DNA of 42,060 bases from Acidobacteriota bacterium (GCA_028874215.1 JAPPLF010000095.1:1-42060), one strand, 5' to 3'. Shown: positions 15,039 to 23,484, counted from the stretch's first letter. Numbers and translations: made by a program. Notes: generated by a model from the sequence alone, not told the origin.

Positions 15039-16654
15039 CTCGATCCACTTTCGATCGGTCCGTTCCCGTCGGCACCGGGATGAAACGGGCGTACGGCGCC
15101 ATCCTGATTCTCGCGATCCTGCTCTGCGGCGTGCCTTTGAAAGCAGGCGCGGCCCCGGGTCCCAAATTCGGTCCCGCCGTCCATCCCACGTTCCCCCAAC
15201 TTGAGAACCGGCTGCTGGAATGGGAGAAGGCCCACCCCCGGATCATGACGCTTCGGAAGCTGGGGAAGTCGGCCCAGGGCCGGCCTCTGCTGGCGGCGGT
15301 CCTGACCGACCCCGACGCCCCCGCCGATCAAAAGGAGCATGTCCTGATTACGGCGCTCCATTGCGGCGGGGAACGTTCGGCCGCCACCGGGATCTTCTAT
15401 CTCATGGACTGGCTGCTGAAGGGGAGTCCGGGCGCCCGAGAGATCCTCCGGGGGCAGGTGATCGCCTTCATGCCGGTGGTCAACCCGGACGGTTACGTGG
15501 CCGGCAGCCTGCGCAACAGCCACAATCGGGATACCTACAAGGAGTGGAACCGGGAGGGGCCCCTGTACCCGGAGCAGATGCCGGAGGCCCTGGCGGCAAA
15601 GAGTCTCATGGACGAGCTCCAGGCCGAACTCCACGCCGACTACCACGGGACCGGAATGCAGTTTCGCGGTTACATCATGGCCGAGAACTCGGGGGCGGCC
15701 TACTCCAACATCGCCCTGAAGTCGTACAAGCACGAGATCATTCGGCAGATGGACCAGGCCGCGCTGGCCGAGGGCTACCCTTCCGACCAGTTGGAGCAGG
15801 ACGCGGAACGGATCTACTGGGGACCGGAGATCGAGGAGCTGGGGTCCAAGTTGTGGAGCGGAAGGCCCCTCTACTACGCGGCGACCTACGGCTACGAGCA
15901 CTACCACACTCTGGCCTTCGCCAACGAGAACGCCTGGGAACGGAGCAGCTTCCTGCGTCATCGCCGCCTGCTGGAGATCGGCCACGAGATCTGGCCCGGC
16001 GAGTACTATCCCGGCTACCCCACACGGGTCATCCTCAAGAACGAGCTTCACTTCGTCACCGCCTATGGGGAGACGGCCGCTGCCCGCCGCCGGTCCCGGG
16101 TGGAGCTCTGGAACAAGCAGGGACAGATCGTCACCGCACTCAACAACCCTCAGACCGAGGGGATGGTTCTGTTCGTCTGCTCCACCACCGGAAGAGCCGC
16201 CCGCCGCTGGCTCGCGGACAAGAGTCTTCCCCGGTTCGCCCGGCGAATCGGCGGGCACGGGAGCATCGAAGCCGGACCCATCCAGTCGGCGCTGAAGGAT
16301 CATCCCGATGCGGACGGCCAATTCAAGGCGCATCTCCTTTTGATGTCGGGCCGCGCCGACGAGTCGGAGCTGCCGCCGATGGCGGAGAGCGAGCCCATCG
16401 AAAACGGGCTTTCGCTTCGCCTGCGAATCCCCTATCCCAAGGCTCGCCTATCCGAGGTCCGGGTCAACGGCCGCCTCGCGCCCGTCTCGTCCCGGGAGGG
16501 TTACCTGAGTTGGGTTGCCCGGGGCTTCACCTATGTCCAGGTCAACATTCCACCGGAGCGGTCCCGGAAAGAGGATCTCTTCGTGGTGACCTGCCTCTAC
16601 GACCCGGGGGAAGAGCGGGTCTTCGGTCTCGGTTGGCAAGAGCCGGCGCCATGA
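15035..16654 (+). CDS. Exported M14-family zinc carboxypeptidase
   Basis: A 539-aa precursor. A signal peptide (from about residue 16: MKRAYGAILILAILLCGVPL) sends it to the periplasm or outside. Carboxypeptidase features: the zinc motif region ALHCGGERSA (His109, Glu113), the NPDGY motif in FMPVVNPDGYV, NSHNRDTYKEWN matching the substrate-binding Asn-Arg, and LHADYHG for the third zinc ligand. The His and Glu are spaced HxxxE rather than the usual HxxE. A C-terminal region of about 150 residues looks like an added beta domain. The ATG overlaps the HAD stop (ATGA); an internal ATG at 15080 could be the real start. The stop overlaps the amidohydrolase start. Confidence 0.78.
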   Translation: MTRSTFDRSVPVGTGMKRAYGAILILAILLCGVPLKAGAAPGPKFGPAVHPTFPQLENRLLEWEKAHPRIMTLRKLGKSAQGRPLLAAVLTDPDAPADQKEHVLITALHCGGERSAATGIFYLMDWLLKGSPGAREILRGQVIAFMPVVNPDGYVAGSLRNSHNRDTYKEWNREGPLYPEQMPEALAAKSLMDELQAELHADYHGTGMQFRGYIMAENSGAAYSNIALKSYKHEIIRQMDQAALAEGYPSDQLEQDAERIYWGPEIEELGSKLWSGRPLYYAATYGYEHYHTLAFANENAWERSSFLRHRRLLEIGHEIWPGEYYPGYPTRVILKNELHFVTAYGETAAARRRSRVELWNKQGQIVTALNNPQTEGMVLFVCSTTGRAARRWLADKSLPRFARRIGGHGSIEAGPIQSALKDHPDADGQFKAHLLLMSGRADESELPPMAESEPIENGLSLRLRIPYPKARLSEVRVNGRLAPVSSREGYLSWVARGFTYVQVNIPPERSRKEDLFVVTCLYDPGEERVFGLGWQEPAP

Positions 16655-17565
16655 TGCGGATCCATCGCCGGGAGTTGCTGCGCCAGGTGGGCGGAGCTGG
16701 TCTGGGCCTGCCGCTGCTGGCCGCTTCCGGCACCCGTGGAGAGGCGGGCGTACCCCTGCTCATCCTTGACATCCACCAGCACCCGGACTTCGACGGCCGC
16801 CCGGCCGAAACGCTCATTCGCCACCAGAGGTTCCACCGGGTCAAGACCACGGTCCTGCTTCCGGCGGACGGCTGGATGACCGGGAGGATCAGCGGAAACG
16901 AGGCGGCCTGGAGCCACGTCCGCAGGTATCCGGACGAGGTGGTCACTTTCTGCAACGTGGACCCGGAGCGCGAAGATTCGACCCAGGTTCTGCGCCAGCA
17001 GTTGGAGAAGGGGGCCCGGGGCATCGGAGAGCAGAAGTTCGAGGTGGACGCCGACTCTGTTCCCATGCGCCGGGTGTACGAGGTGGCCCGGGAGTACGGA
17101 GTCCCGGTGCTGCTCCATTTCGGCTCCCGGCACAACCACGGGCTGGACCGGTTTCACAAGATCCTGGAGCGGTATCCGCAGGTGAATTTTCTGGGCCATG
17201 CCGGGACCTGGTGGGCCAACATCAGCCGGGACGGCGAGGGGCGGGGCCGGGTCGTCAAGGGCGGCCTCACCGACAGGCTCCTGTCCGACTATCCCAACAT
17301 GTTCGGAGACCTTTCGGCCGGGTCGGGACTCAATTCCCTCAGCCGGGACCCGGACTTCGCCGCCGATTTCGTCGCCCGTCACTCGCGCAAGCTGCTCTGG
17401 GGAAGCGACTGCTACTGCCACGACGGCAGGGGTGCGACCTACCCGCCAGGCTACTGCATCGCCCAGCGGTCGCTGGACCGCCTGCGGGAGTATCTTCCCG
17501 ACCCCCTGATGTTGAGGAGGATCACCTACGACAACGGGGCCCGGATGCTCCGGCTGCGGAATTGA
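16651..17565 (+). CDS. Amidohydrolase-2 family metal hydrolase with Tat-like signal
   Basis: A 304-aa TIM-barrel hydrolase. The N-terminus MMRIHRRELLRQVGGAGLGL plus PLLAA is Tat-like (HRRELL). Metal-site motifs: DIHQHPDFD (HxH), VLLHFGSRHNHG, NFLGHAGTWW and LLWGSDCYC (the barrel-end Asp). This fits the amidohydrolase_2/ACMSD-like branch, which decarboxylates or hydrolyses small substrates. The start is a double ATG; the first overlaps the M14 stop as ATGA, so HAD, M14 and this gene are likely one transcript. Function of the trio is unknown; an exported peptide or amide breakdown route is a guess. Confidence 0.78.
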   Translation: MMRIHRRELLRQVGGAGLGLPLLAASGTRGEAGVPLLILDIHQHPDFDGRPAETLIRHQRFHRVKTTVLLPADGWMTGRISGNEAAWSHVRRYPDEVVTFCNVDPEREDSTQVLRQQLEKGARGIGEQKFEVDADSVPMRRVYEVAREYGVPVLLHFGSRHNHGLDRFHKILERYPQVNFLGHAGTWWANISRDGEGRGRVVKGGLTDRLLSDYPNMFGDLSAGSGLNSLSRDPDFAADFVARHSRKLLWGSDCYCHDGRGATYPPGYCIAQRSLDRLREYLPDPLMLRRITYDNGARMLRLRN

Positions 17566-17585
17566 AGGCCCCCTGCGCGGGAGGG

Positions 17586-19985
17586 CTACGCTGTCCGTGA
17601 CAGGATCCTCACCGTGTCGGCGGCCGCCGTCACCGGATCCAATGCCGTGTCCGCGATTCCGGAAACCACCTTGGTGATGTTGTGGTCGGTGACCCCGGCA
17701 CGGGCCCAGGTGCGGACCGGCGAACGGGTCATGTAGACGGAGAAGGCGTGGTGTCCCGATCCGGGCCTCTCGCCGATGACGTGGAGGATCGCGCGTCTGC
17801 GGCCGGTCTCGCGAAGATTCCCGAAGAGCATTTCGCCGATGCGGTAGCCGGCGCGGACCCGTCCGTTCCGCACCACGATGTGCTCCGGCGCCAAATCGTG
17901 GCCGACGGCTTCGAGGCGGGTCCGAAGAGCCGCCAGGTAGGGATTCAGATGGCCGTCGTCGGTGAGCGAGTAGGCGTTCAAGCCGTCGGAGATGACGAGC
18001 TGCACGTCGTAGCGGTCCCCGCGGGCTTTGGCCAGACGGCGAATGGCCGAGGTCGAGGCGGCGTCCAGTTCCTCTCCGGTGGGGGGATGCAGGATGTAGT
18101 CGTTCCGGTCCCTGGACCGGCTTTTCACCATGATCGCCGAGGGGAGCCGGGTTTCGAAGTCCTTGGGCAGTTCGGCCCGGATGCACTTCTTGGAATCCCG
18201 GTAGAGATAGCGGACTCGTTGCCGGAGCCGGGGCTCCGGATCCCAGGGGTTCTTCCCGTGCCCCTCCGCGATGAACACGCCGCGTTTCCGCACCTCCGCA
18301 ATCCGGCGCCTGCCCTCGGCCAGGATCTCCCGGTCCGGGCGCCGGTCGCCCTTGGCCCGCAGGTACTGGAGATAGACCCACGTGGGTTGGCCGAAATGCT
18401 CCGTGGGCCTTCCCTCCGCGTCGATCACCTTCAGGGCCTGGAAGAAACGCCACATCACGTCGTTGACCTTGAACCCGAACTTCTCGCGGACACGGACGTG
18501 ATCCAGGAAACCGGTGGTCAGGTAACTCAGCATGGGATCGTTCTTGGTGGGCAGCGCCATCAGATAGGCTGGGTTGGCGGGCATCACCCGTTCGATGCAC
18601 CAGTTCAGGTCGTCCAGGTCGATGTCCATGTGGAGGGTCGAGCAGATGTCGAGGCCGATGGGCAAACCGTGAAGCTTGCCCATGACCGTGTCCTCCAGGC
18701 AGCAGCGAACGAGCTGCTCACGGGTCCTGAAGATCTCCGGCCCGATGAATCCGGCCACGTCGTTCAGGTGCAGCCAGGGCGCCGGCGTCCGGCCGGCGCT
18801 GCGCTGCGCCTTGGCCACCTCGTGAACCAGGGCCCGGGCGAACCCGTACTTGCGCGTTTCGTGCAGCACCATGTCGAAGCCTTTGCCGTGACCGTTGGTG
18901 GCATCGGCGCCTTGTCCCGTCTCGAAGTAGAAGCCGTACTTCCCGGTCCTCCGCTCGGCGTGGGACACCATCTTCTCGACCGAGAGGTCGAAGGTCGTAT
19001 TGGCGTCCGTGACGCCGCCGAGGCTCTGGAACCAGATCGCGGTGGACCCGGGGTCCCGCCGTTCCACCTCGGCCTGCACGTCGACGTGGGAGAGGACGCA
19101 ATGGGGCAACGCGTCTTCCAGGCCGAACACCTCCAGGATTTCAGCCAGAGCGCGTTGAATGGAGGCGACAGAAGCGACTTCGCTGGAGACCGGGTTGGTT
19201 CCCAGCACCACGTCTCCGACGGCGTACGACCACCCGTCGAAGACCTGCCATCGGATGTCGTCGACGTTGTCCGTGGGCGAGTTCGGCTGAATCCGGGCGC
19301 CCATGTACCCTTTGGCGCCGAGGTTGGAATGGGGCAGCGGATTGAAGACCTTCCGTCCCACCGCGATCAGTTCCTCGTTGCTCATCAACTTGACCACGCA
19401 CCCGATGATGTCGCTGGGCAGACCGGGCATGATGTCCTTGATGGCAGCTTCCTCTTTCCGGAGCAGGAAACGTTTCAGGTCGCCCAGCGTCCAGCCGGCG
19501 ACGGTTCGGGTGATCTCGCGGTCAACCACGGTGTCGATGTACGACGAAACGGAGTCTTCGAAGACCGGACGGGCGATCAGATCGCCGACGCGAGTGTTGG
19601 CCAGCAGGGCCCGGGCCCGGGCTCGCGCCTGCTCGTCCGGTGCGGCCACGCCGATGGCCTGGTCTCCTTCCTTGAATTCATTGGCGGCCCCCAGCAGTTG
19701 CCGGTAGAGCGCCGGGTCGAACCGGCCTTTCAAGCGCGCGATGTAGGCAAAGATGCCCTCGTCGCGATCGGAGGCGGAAGTTGCAACCCCGGCCTTGCGG
19801 ACGGCTCTGGCGCCCGCTCCAACGACCCAGAGCGAGGTTCCCGCAAGCAGGCGCGAAAGGAAGGATCGGCGAGGGGAGGTCAGGCGGGTTGGAAACTCCG
19901 GGGAGAACGATTCGGTTTCCGGCCGCCGCCGTAGTGCGGAGGAGTCATCAAAACGGGATTCGGGGGTCCGGACTTGGGAAGGCAT
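17586..19985 (-). CDS. eutBC: Fused EutB-EutC ethanolamine ammonia-lyase with apparent Tat signal
   Basis: A 799-aa single chain with both subunits of adenosylcobalamin-dependent ethanolamine ammonia-lyase (ethanolamine to acetaldehyde plus ammonia). The EutB part (about 75-530) keeps GARIQPNSPTD, LGTNPV, FYFETGQGAD, GLDICSTLHMDIDLDD and MALPTKNDPMLSY, which carry the active-site Arg, Gln, Asn, Glu and Asp of the E. coli enzyme. The EutC part (about 660-799) keeps VQLVISDGLNAYSL, VRNGRVRAGYRIGE and VIGERPGSGHH. Residues 39-60 (PRRSFLSRLLAGTSLWVVGA) look like a Tat signal. ATG 19985 follows AGGAG; a longer frame would run into tRNA-Pro. No eutA, aldehyde dehydrogenase or microcompartment gene is near. 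The usual enzyme is cytoplasmic with separate subunits. Confidence 0.85.
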   Translation of the reverse strand: MPSQVRTPESRFDDSSALRRRPETESFSPEFPTRLTSPRRSFLSRLLAGTSLWVVGAGARAVRKAGVATSASDRDEGIFAYIARLKGRFDPALYRQLLGAANEFKEGDQAIGVAAPDEQARARARALLANTRVGDLIARPVFEDSVSSYIDTVVDREITRTVAGWTLGDLKRFLLRKEEAAIKDIMPGLPSDIIGCVVKLMSNEELIAVGRKVFNPLPHSNLGAKGYMGARIQPNSPTDNVDDIRWQVFDGWSYAVGDVVLGTNPVSSEVASVASIQRALAEILEVFGLEDALPHCVLSHVDVQAEVERRDPGSTAIWFQSLGGVTDANTTFDLSVEKMVSHAERRTGKYGFYFETGQGADATNGHGKGFDMVLHETRKYGFARALVHEVAKAQRSAGRTPAPWLHLNDVAGFIGPEIFRTREQLVRCCLEDTVMGKLHGLPIGLDICSTLHMDIDLDDLNWCIERVMPANPAYLMALPTKNDPMLSYLTTGFLDHVRVREKFGFKVNDVMWRFFQALKVIDAEGRPTEHFGQPTWVYLQYLRAKGDRRPDREILAEGRRRIAEVRKRGVFIAEGHGKNPWDPEPRLRQRVRYLYRDSKKCIRAELPKDFETRLPSAIMVKSRSRDRNDYILHPPTGEELDAASTSAIRRLAKARGDRYDVQLVISDGLNAYSLTDDGHLNPYLAALRTRLEAVGHDLAPEHIVVRNGRVRAGYRIGEMLFGNLRETGRRRAILHVIGERPGSGHHAFSVYMTRSPVRTWARAGVTDHNITKVVSGIADTALDPVTAAADTVRILSRTA

Positions 19986-20070
19986 TGAACTCCTGCCCGG
20001 TGGATCGGCGCCGCAACCGGGGCGGCCCGTGCAGCTCGCGGGGCGCCGCTGGAAAGGACTCCGGAAATGC

Positions 20071-20147
20071 TGGTCGGGACGGGGAGATTCGAACTCCCGA
20101 CCCCCTGAACCCCATTCAGGTGCGCTACCAGACTGCGCCACGTCCCG
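20071..20147 (-). tRNA. tRNA-Pro (anticodon GGG)
   Basis: All arms fold: acceptor CGGGACG/CGTCCCG, D-arm GCGC/GCGC, anticodon stem CCTGA/TCAGG with loop ATGGGGT (anticodon GGG), and T-arm GGGAG-TTCGAAT-CTCCC. The 3' CCA is encoded. It follows merR and ihfA on the same strand, an order also known in Pseudomonas. Confidence 0.96.
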
Positions 20148-20164
20148 GCCGGCGAATGACGGCC

Positions 20165-20170
20165 AGTATA
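20165..20170 (-). promoter_or_regulatory. -10 element upstream of tRNA-Pro
   Basis: On the minus strand TATACT lies 17 bases before the tRNA 5' end. A matching -35 is weak (TCACGG at 17-base spacing), so the call rests on the -10 and its position. Confidence 0.4.
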
Positions 20171-20238
20171 GCAGCCCGTGTGGAAAGCCGTGACGGTTTT
20201 TGCCGCGGGCGGTTGGGCCAGGCGGCCGCGAAAGCTGG

Positions 20239-20661
20239 CTATTCGCCGTTTTCGCCGCGCCCGCCGGGCTGTTTCCGATTTGCCGGTCGCCTGTTGGCGG
20301 AGGGAAGATCCTGGTCCAGAAGCGTCATCAGTTCCTGAAGCTCGCCCCGGATCTGGGCCAGGAGTATCTTGGAAGAATCGGCCCCGGCCTTGGAGAACAA
20401 CGGCGTCTTCCGCAAGTTGGCGCCGTTTCGGCGGAGCTGCTTGCGGGCCCCGGCGATGGTGTAGCCCTCTTCGTACAGCAGCCGCTTGATTTCGGCCACC
20501 AGTCGCACGTCTTTCTCCCGAAAGATGCGTTGCCCGGAGCGGTTCTTGTTGGGGGACAGCCGCGGAAATTCGGTCTCCCAGTAACGCAGGACGTGAGCGG
20601 GAACGTCGCAGATCTTGCAGACTTCCCCGATCTTGTAGAAGAGCTTGCCTTTCCTGGCCAT
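20239..20661 (-). CDS. MerR-family transcriptional regulator
   Basis: A 140-aa protein with an N-terminal MerR winged helix: YKIGEVCKICDVPAHVLRYW (helix-turn-helix) and NRSGQRIFREKDVRLVAEIK (wing). The C-terminal part (QIRGELQELMTLLDQ) is a short helical dimerisation segment without Cys, so metal sensing is not suggested. It lies 10 bases downstream of ihfA and upstream of tRNA-Pro. This ihfA-merR pairing is widespread and the regulator's target is unknown. The C-terminal tail is basic and low in complexity. Confidence 0.9.
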   Translation of the reverse strand: MARKGKLFYKIGEVCKICDVPAHVLRYWETEFPRLSPNKNRSGQRIFREKDVRLVAEIKRLLYEEGYTIAGARKQLRRNGANLRKTPLFSKAGADSSKILLAQIRGELQELMTLLDQDLPSANRRPANRKQPGGRGENGE

Positions 20662-20671
20662 CAGGATGGAT

Positions 20672-20938
20672 TCACACGTTGATCAGGCGAGAGGGGCGAA
20701 ACGTCACGCGCCGGCTCGGCCCCAGCCGCATCTGGGCTCGAGTCTGGGGATTGCGGCCGATTCGAGGCTTCAGTGAAATGACGCGGAACGAACCGAAACC
20801 GGACAATTTCACATTCTCTCCACGTAGCAGTTCCGACTTGATGCTGTCGAAGATGAGCTTGACCACCTCCTTCGACTCCTGATGAGTCAAACCGCCGTGG
20901 GTCTCGTAGACAGCGCGCGCCAGATCCGCTTTGACCAT
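20672..20938 (-). CDS. ihfA: Integration host factor alpha / HU-family DNA-bending protein
   Basis: An 88-aa HU/IHF protein. KLSGFGSFRVISLKPRIGRN followed by PQTRAQM is the DNA-bending arm region with the intercalating Pro; VKLSGFGSF is the dimer-core turn. Length is near the family norm of 90-100. It bends DNA in nucleoid organisation, recombination and transcription. It precedes merR by 10 bases on the same strand, as in other IHF-alpha loci, which favours IHF-alpha over plain HU; pheST is not next to it here. The C-terminus (RPSRLINV) is slightly short. Confidence 0.87.
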   Translation of the reverse strand: MVKADLARAVYETHGGLTHQESKEVVKLIFDSIKSELLRGENVKLSGFGSFRVISLKPRIGRNPQTRAQMRLGPSRRVTFRPSRLINV

Positions 20939-21004
20939 GAAATACCTGCTCAGGAGGCGGTGTCACAAGCTGCGATTCATATTAGGCACGCCCTTTTTCG
21001 GGTG

Positions 21005-22342
21005 TCAAGACAGCTCCCGCCTCCTCTTTCCGCTGCGTTGGAGGATCCGGATCGGCGTGGCGTGAAAATGGTATTTCTCCCGAAGCCGCCGGGCCAGATG
21101 CCGGCGGGTGGGAAGATCCAGCTTTCCGGATCCCCGCGTGAAAAAGACGAAGGTGGGAGGCGCCGTCGCCACTTGACAGGCGTACTTCAAGCGCGATTTC
21201 CGGGCGCTTCCCTCGGGAGTCAGAGCCGCGGCCACGTACCGTTCCAGGTAGACGTTCAGCTCGGCAGTTCCGACCCGGATCATCCGGCCCTCGTAGGCCC
21301 GGTCCACCCGGGAGAAGATCTTGGAGACGCCGCTTCCCGTCTTGGCCGACACGAAGGCCAGCGGCGCGAAGACCAGGGCCGGCATCCGGTCCCGGTAGGC
21401 CGCGGTCATGGCGGCGCGAGTTTCCGGATCGGAGGGCATCAGGTCGGACTTGTTGACCGCAATCAGAATGGAGACGCCCGCGTCCTGGGCGTACCTGCCG
21501 ATGATTGCGTCGAGAGTGGTGGGAGGTTCGGAGGCATCCAGCACCAGGAGCGCCACGTCGGCCCGTTCCAGGTTCTTGCGAGCCATGACCACGCTCAGCT
21601 TTTCGGCGATCTCCACCGTCTTGCTCTTTCTGCGAATTCCCGCGGTGTCCACGAACCGGTACGCCTGAGCCCCCACGCGAACCAGCGTGTCCACGGCGTC
21701 TCGGGTCGTGCCCGGAATCGAGGTCACGATCGAGCGTTCCTCACCCACGATCCGGTTCAGCAGAGAAGACTTGCCCACGTTGGGACGCCCCACGATGGCG
21801 ACCCGGATCTCGTCGGCTTTGGAGGCGCCGGGAGCCGCGTCGGGCAGGCGGGTCAGGATCTCCCCGATCAAGGACTCCATTTGAAGGTTGTGCTCGGCGG
21901 AAACCGGAAACAGATGCCTCAGTCCCAGGGAATGGAACTGGAGCGCCTCCGTTTCCATGCGGAGAGTCTCCACCTTGTTCACCACCAGCACCGGCTCCCG
22001 GCCACGGGCTCTCAGCATGGAGCTCAGACTCTCGTCCAGGGGCTGCAGACCGTCGCGCACGTCGACCACCAGGAGGATGAGGTCCGCTTCCCCGATGGCG
22101 ACCTCCACCTGCCGGAGAACCTGCTCGGGAATATGTTCCCGGTCCCCCGGCGTGATGCCGCCCGTGTCCATGACCTCGAAAGTCCGGCCGCTCCATTCGG
22201 CCATCCCGCAGATCCGGTCCCGGGTCATTCCCGGACGGCGGTCCACCAAGGCTCGGCGGGTCCCGGTCAGCCGATTGAAAAGTGTGGATTTCCCGACGTT
22301 GGGCCGCCCCACGATGGCCACTCGGAAACGGCTACGCTGCAT
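21005..22342 (-). CDS. der: Ribosome-assembly GTPase Der (EngA)
   Basis: A 445-aa protein with two tandem GTPase domains and a KH-like C-terminal domain, the unique Der layout. Domain 1: GRPNVGKSTLFNRL (P-loop), DTGGI, NKVE. Domain 2: GRPNVGKSSLLNRI, DTAGIRRKSK, NKSD. The C-terminal domain begins after AYEGRMIRVGTAELN. Der is an essential 50S-subunit assembly factor. Length is normal. The ATG at 22342 has no obvious Shine-Dalgarno; the gene lies 31 bases downstream of ypdA on the same strand and may be cotranscribed with it. Confidence 0.96.
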   Translation of the reverse strand: MQRSRFRVAIVGRPNVGKSTLFNRLTGTRRALVDRRPGMTRDRICGMAEWSGRTFEVMDTGGITPGDREHIPEQVLRQVEVAIGEADLILLVVDVRDGLQPLDESLSSMLRARGREPVLVVNKVETLRMETEALQFHSLGLRHLFPVSAEHNLQMESLIGEILTRLPDAAPGASKADEIRVAIVGRPNVGKSSLLNRIVGEERSIVTSIPGTTRDAVDTLVRVGAQAYRFVDTAGIRRKSKTVEIAEKLSVVMARKNLERADVALLVLDASEPPTTLDAIIGRYAQDAGVSILIAVNKSDLMPSDPETRAAMTAAYRDRMPALVFAPLAFVSAKTGSGVSKIFSRVDRAYEGRMIRVGTAELNVYLERYVAAALTPEGSARKSRLKYACQVATAPPTFVFFTRGSGKLDLPTRRHLARRLREKYHFHATPIRILQRSGKRRRELS

Positions 22343-22373
22343 CGGCTTGTGTCGAGTGAAGTTGGGACGGCGG

Positions 22374-23372
22374 TCAGTCCGCCGTCGCCGCCGGTGCGGG
22401 AAACTCCCAATGGCGGAAGATCTGGCCGCCGTGGAAGCGTCCGTTCTCGATGAAGATGCGGTTCGTCATCTTGCCGGCGCAGATGGAACCGGCCAGATAG
22501 ATGCCGGCGACGTTGGTTTCCAGGGTCTCGGGGTCATGGTCGGGAATGTGGGTCTCGGATTCGACCCGGATTCCCATCTGCCGCAAGAAATCGGAGTCGG
22601 GGTGGTAGCCGGTCATGGCCAGGACGAAGTCGTTGTCCAGCTCCACGATTCCGCCCGGCGTGTCGACCACGATCTTCCGGGGCCGGATCTCCACCACGCG
22701 GCTGGACAGGAGAGCCGGGATCTCTCCGTTCTTGATCCGGTTCTCGATGTCGGGAAGGACCCAATACTTGATCTTGCTTCCCATGCGCTCGCCCCGGTGA
22801 ATCAACGTCACGTTCGATCCGCTGCGGAACAGTTCCAAGGCCGCCTCGGCGGCGGAGTTGTTCCCCCCGATGATGGCCACGTTCTTGCCGTAGTAGGGGT
22901 GGGGATCGGTGTAGTAGTGGCTGACTTTGGGCAGGTCCTCTCCGGGAATTCCCAGCAGGTTGGGATTGTCGTAGTAGCCCGTGGCCACTACGATCCGGCG
23001 GGTGTGATAGCCGTGCGAGTTTCCCAGCCGGTCCCGGGTATTCACCATGAAGTTCCCCAGACTTCCCTGGACGGTGAGAACCTCCTCGTAGTCCCGAATG
23101 GGAAGCTGGTAGTGCTCCACGACGCGGCGATAGTACTTGAGGCCGTCGACCCGCTTGGGCTTGTCGGCGGAGATGATCATGGGCACGTCGCCGATTTCCA
23201 GGAGATCGGCGGTGGTGAAAAAGGTCATGTTGACCGGATATCTGTAAATGGAGTTGACGAGGCAGCCTCGCTCCACCACCCAGAAGTCCAGACCCCGTTT
23301 CCGGGCTTCGATGGCGCAGGCCAGACCCGCGGGTCCGGCTCCTATGATGATCAGGTCCAGTAGTTGACTCAC
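22374..23372 (-). CDS. ypdA: YpdA-type NAD(P)/FAD bacillithiol-disulfide reductase
   Basis: A 332-aa flavoprotein with two dinucleotide motifs: GAGPAGLACAIEARKRG (FAD, residues 11-27) and IIGGNNSAAEAALELFRSG (NADPH). The phrases CLVNSIYRYPVNMTFFTTAD and GICAG-like AGSICAGKMTNRIFIENGR are typical of the YpdA family, which in Firmicutes reduces bacillithiol disulfide. It lacks the thioredoxin-reductase CxxC. Presence implies, but does not prove, bacillithiol use. The start is GTG (23370-23372) with a poor ribosome site, and it overlaps the -35 region of the divergent tRNA-Val promoter. Confidence 0.87.
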   Translation of the reverse strand: MSQLLDLIIIGAGPAGLACAIEARKRGLDFWVVERGCLVNSIYRYPVNMTFFTTADLLEIGDVPMIISADKPKRVDGLKYYRRVVEHYQLPIRDYEEVLTVQGSLGNFMVNTRDRLGNSHGYHTRRIVVATGYYDNPNLLGIPGEDLPKVSHYYTDPHPYYGKNVAIIGGNNSAAEAALELFRSGSNVTLIHRGERMGSKIKYWVLPDIENRIKNGEIPALLSSRVVEIRPRKIVVDTPGGIVELDNDFVLAMTGYHPDSDFLRQMGIRVESETHIPDHDPETLETNVAGIYLAGSICAGKMTNRIFIENGRFHGGQIFRHWEFPAPAATAD

Positions 23373-23393
23373 TTCGACACGACTTTCTAGAAT
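23364..23393 (+). promoter_or_regulatory. Promoter of tRNA-Val
   Basis: TTGACT (23364-23369) and TAGAAT (23388-23393) are separated by 18 bases and end 14 bases before the tRNA. The -35 overlaps the start codon region of ypdA on the other strand. Confidence 0.6.
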
Positions 23394-23407
23394 GAATTTC
23401 CTGTTTC

Positions 23408-23484
23408 GGGCGATTAGCTCAGCTGGTTAGAGCGCCGTCTTCACACGGCGGAGGTCACTGGTTCGAATCCGGTATCGCCCACCA
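23408..23484 (+). tRNA. tRNA-Val (anticodon CAC)
   Basis: Acceptor GGGCGAT/ATCGCCC, D-arm GCTC/GAGC, anticodon stem CCGTC/GGCGG with loop TTCACAC (anticodon CAC), T-arm ACTGG-TTCGAAT-CCGGT, and an encoded CCA. It is flanked by ypdA and midA, both on the other strand. Confidence 0.96.

Noticed and set aside
17682-19934. A 750-codon open frame on the plus strand
   Set aside because: It lies antisense to the well-matched EutBC gene, has no family resemblance, and arises from GC-rich third-position bias.
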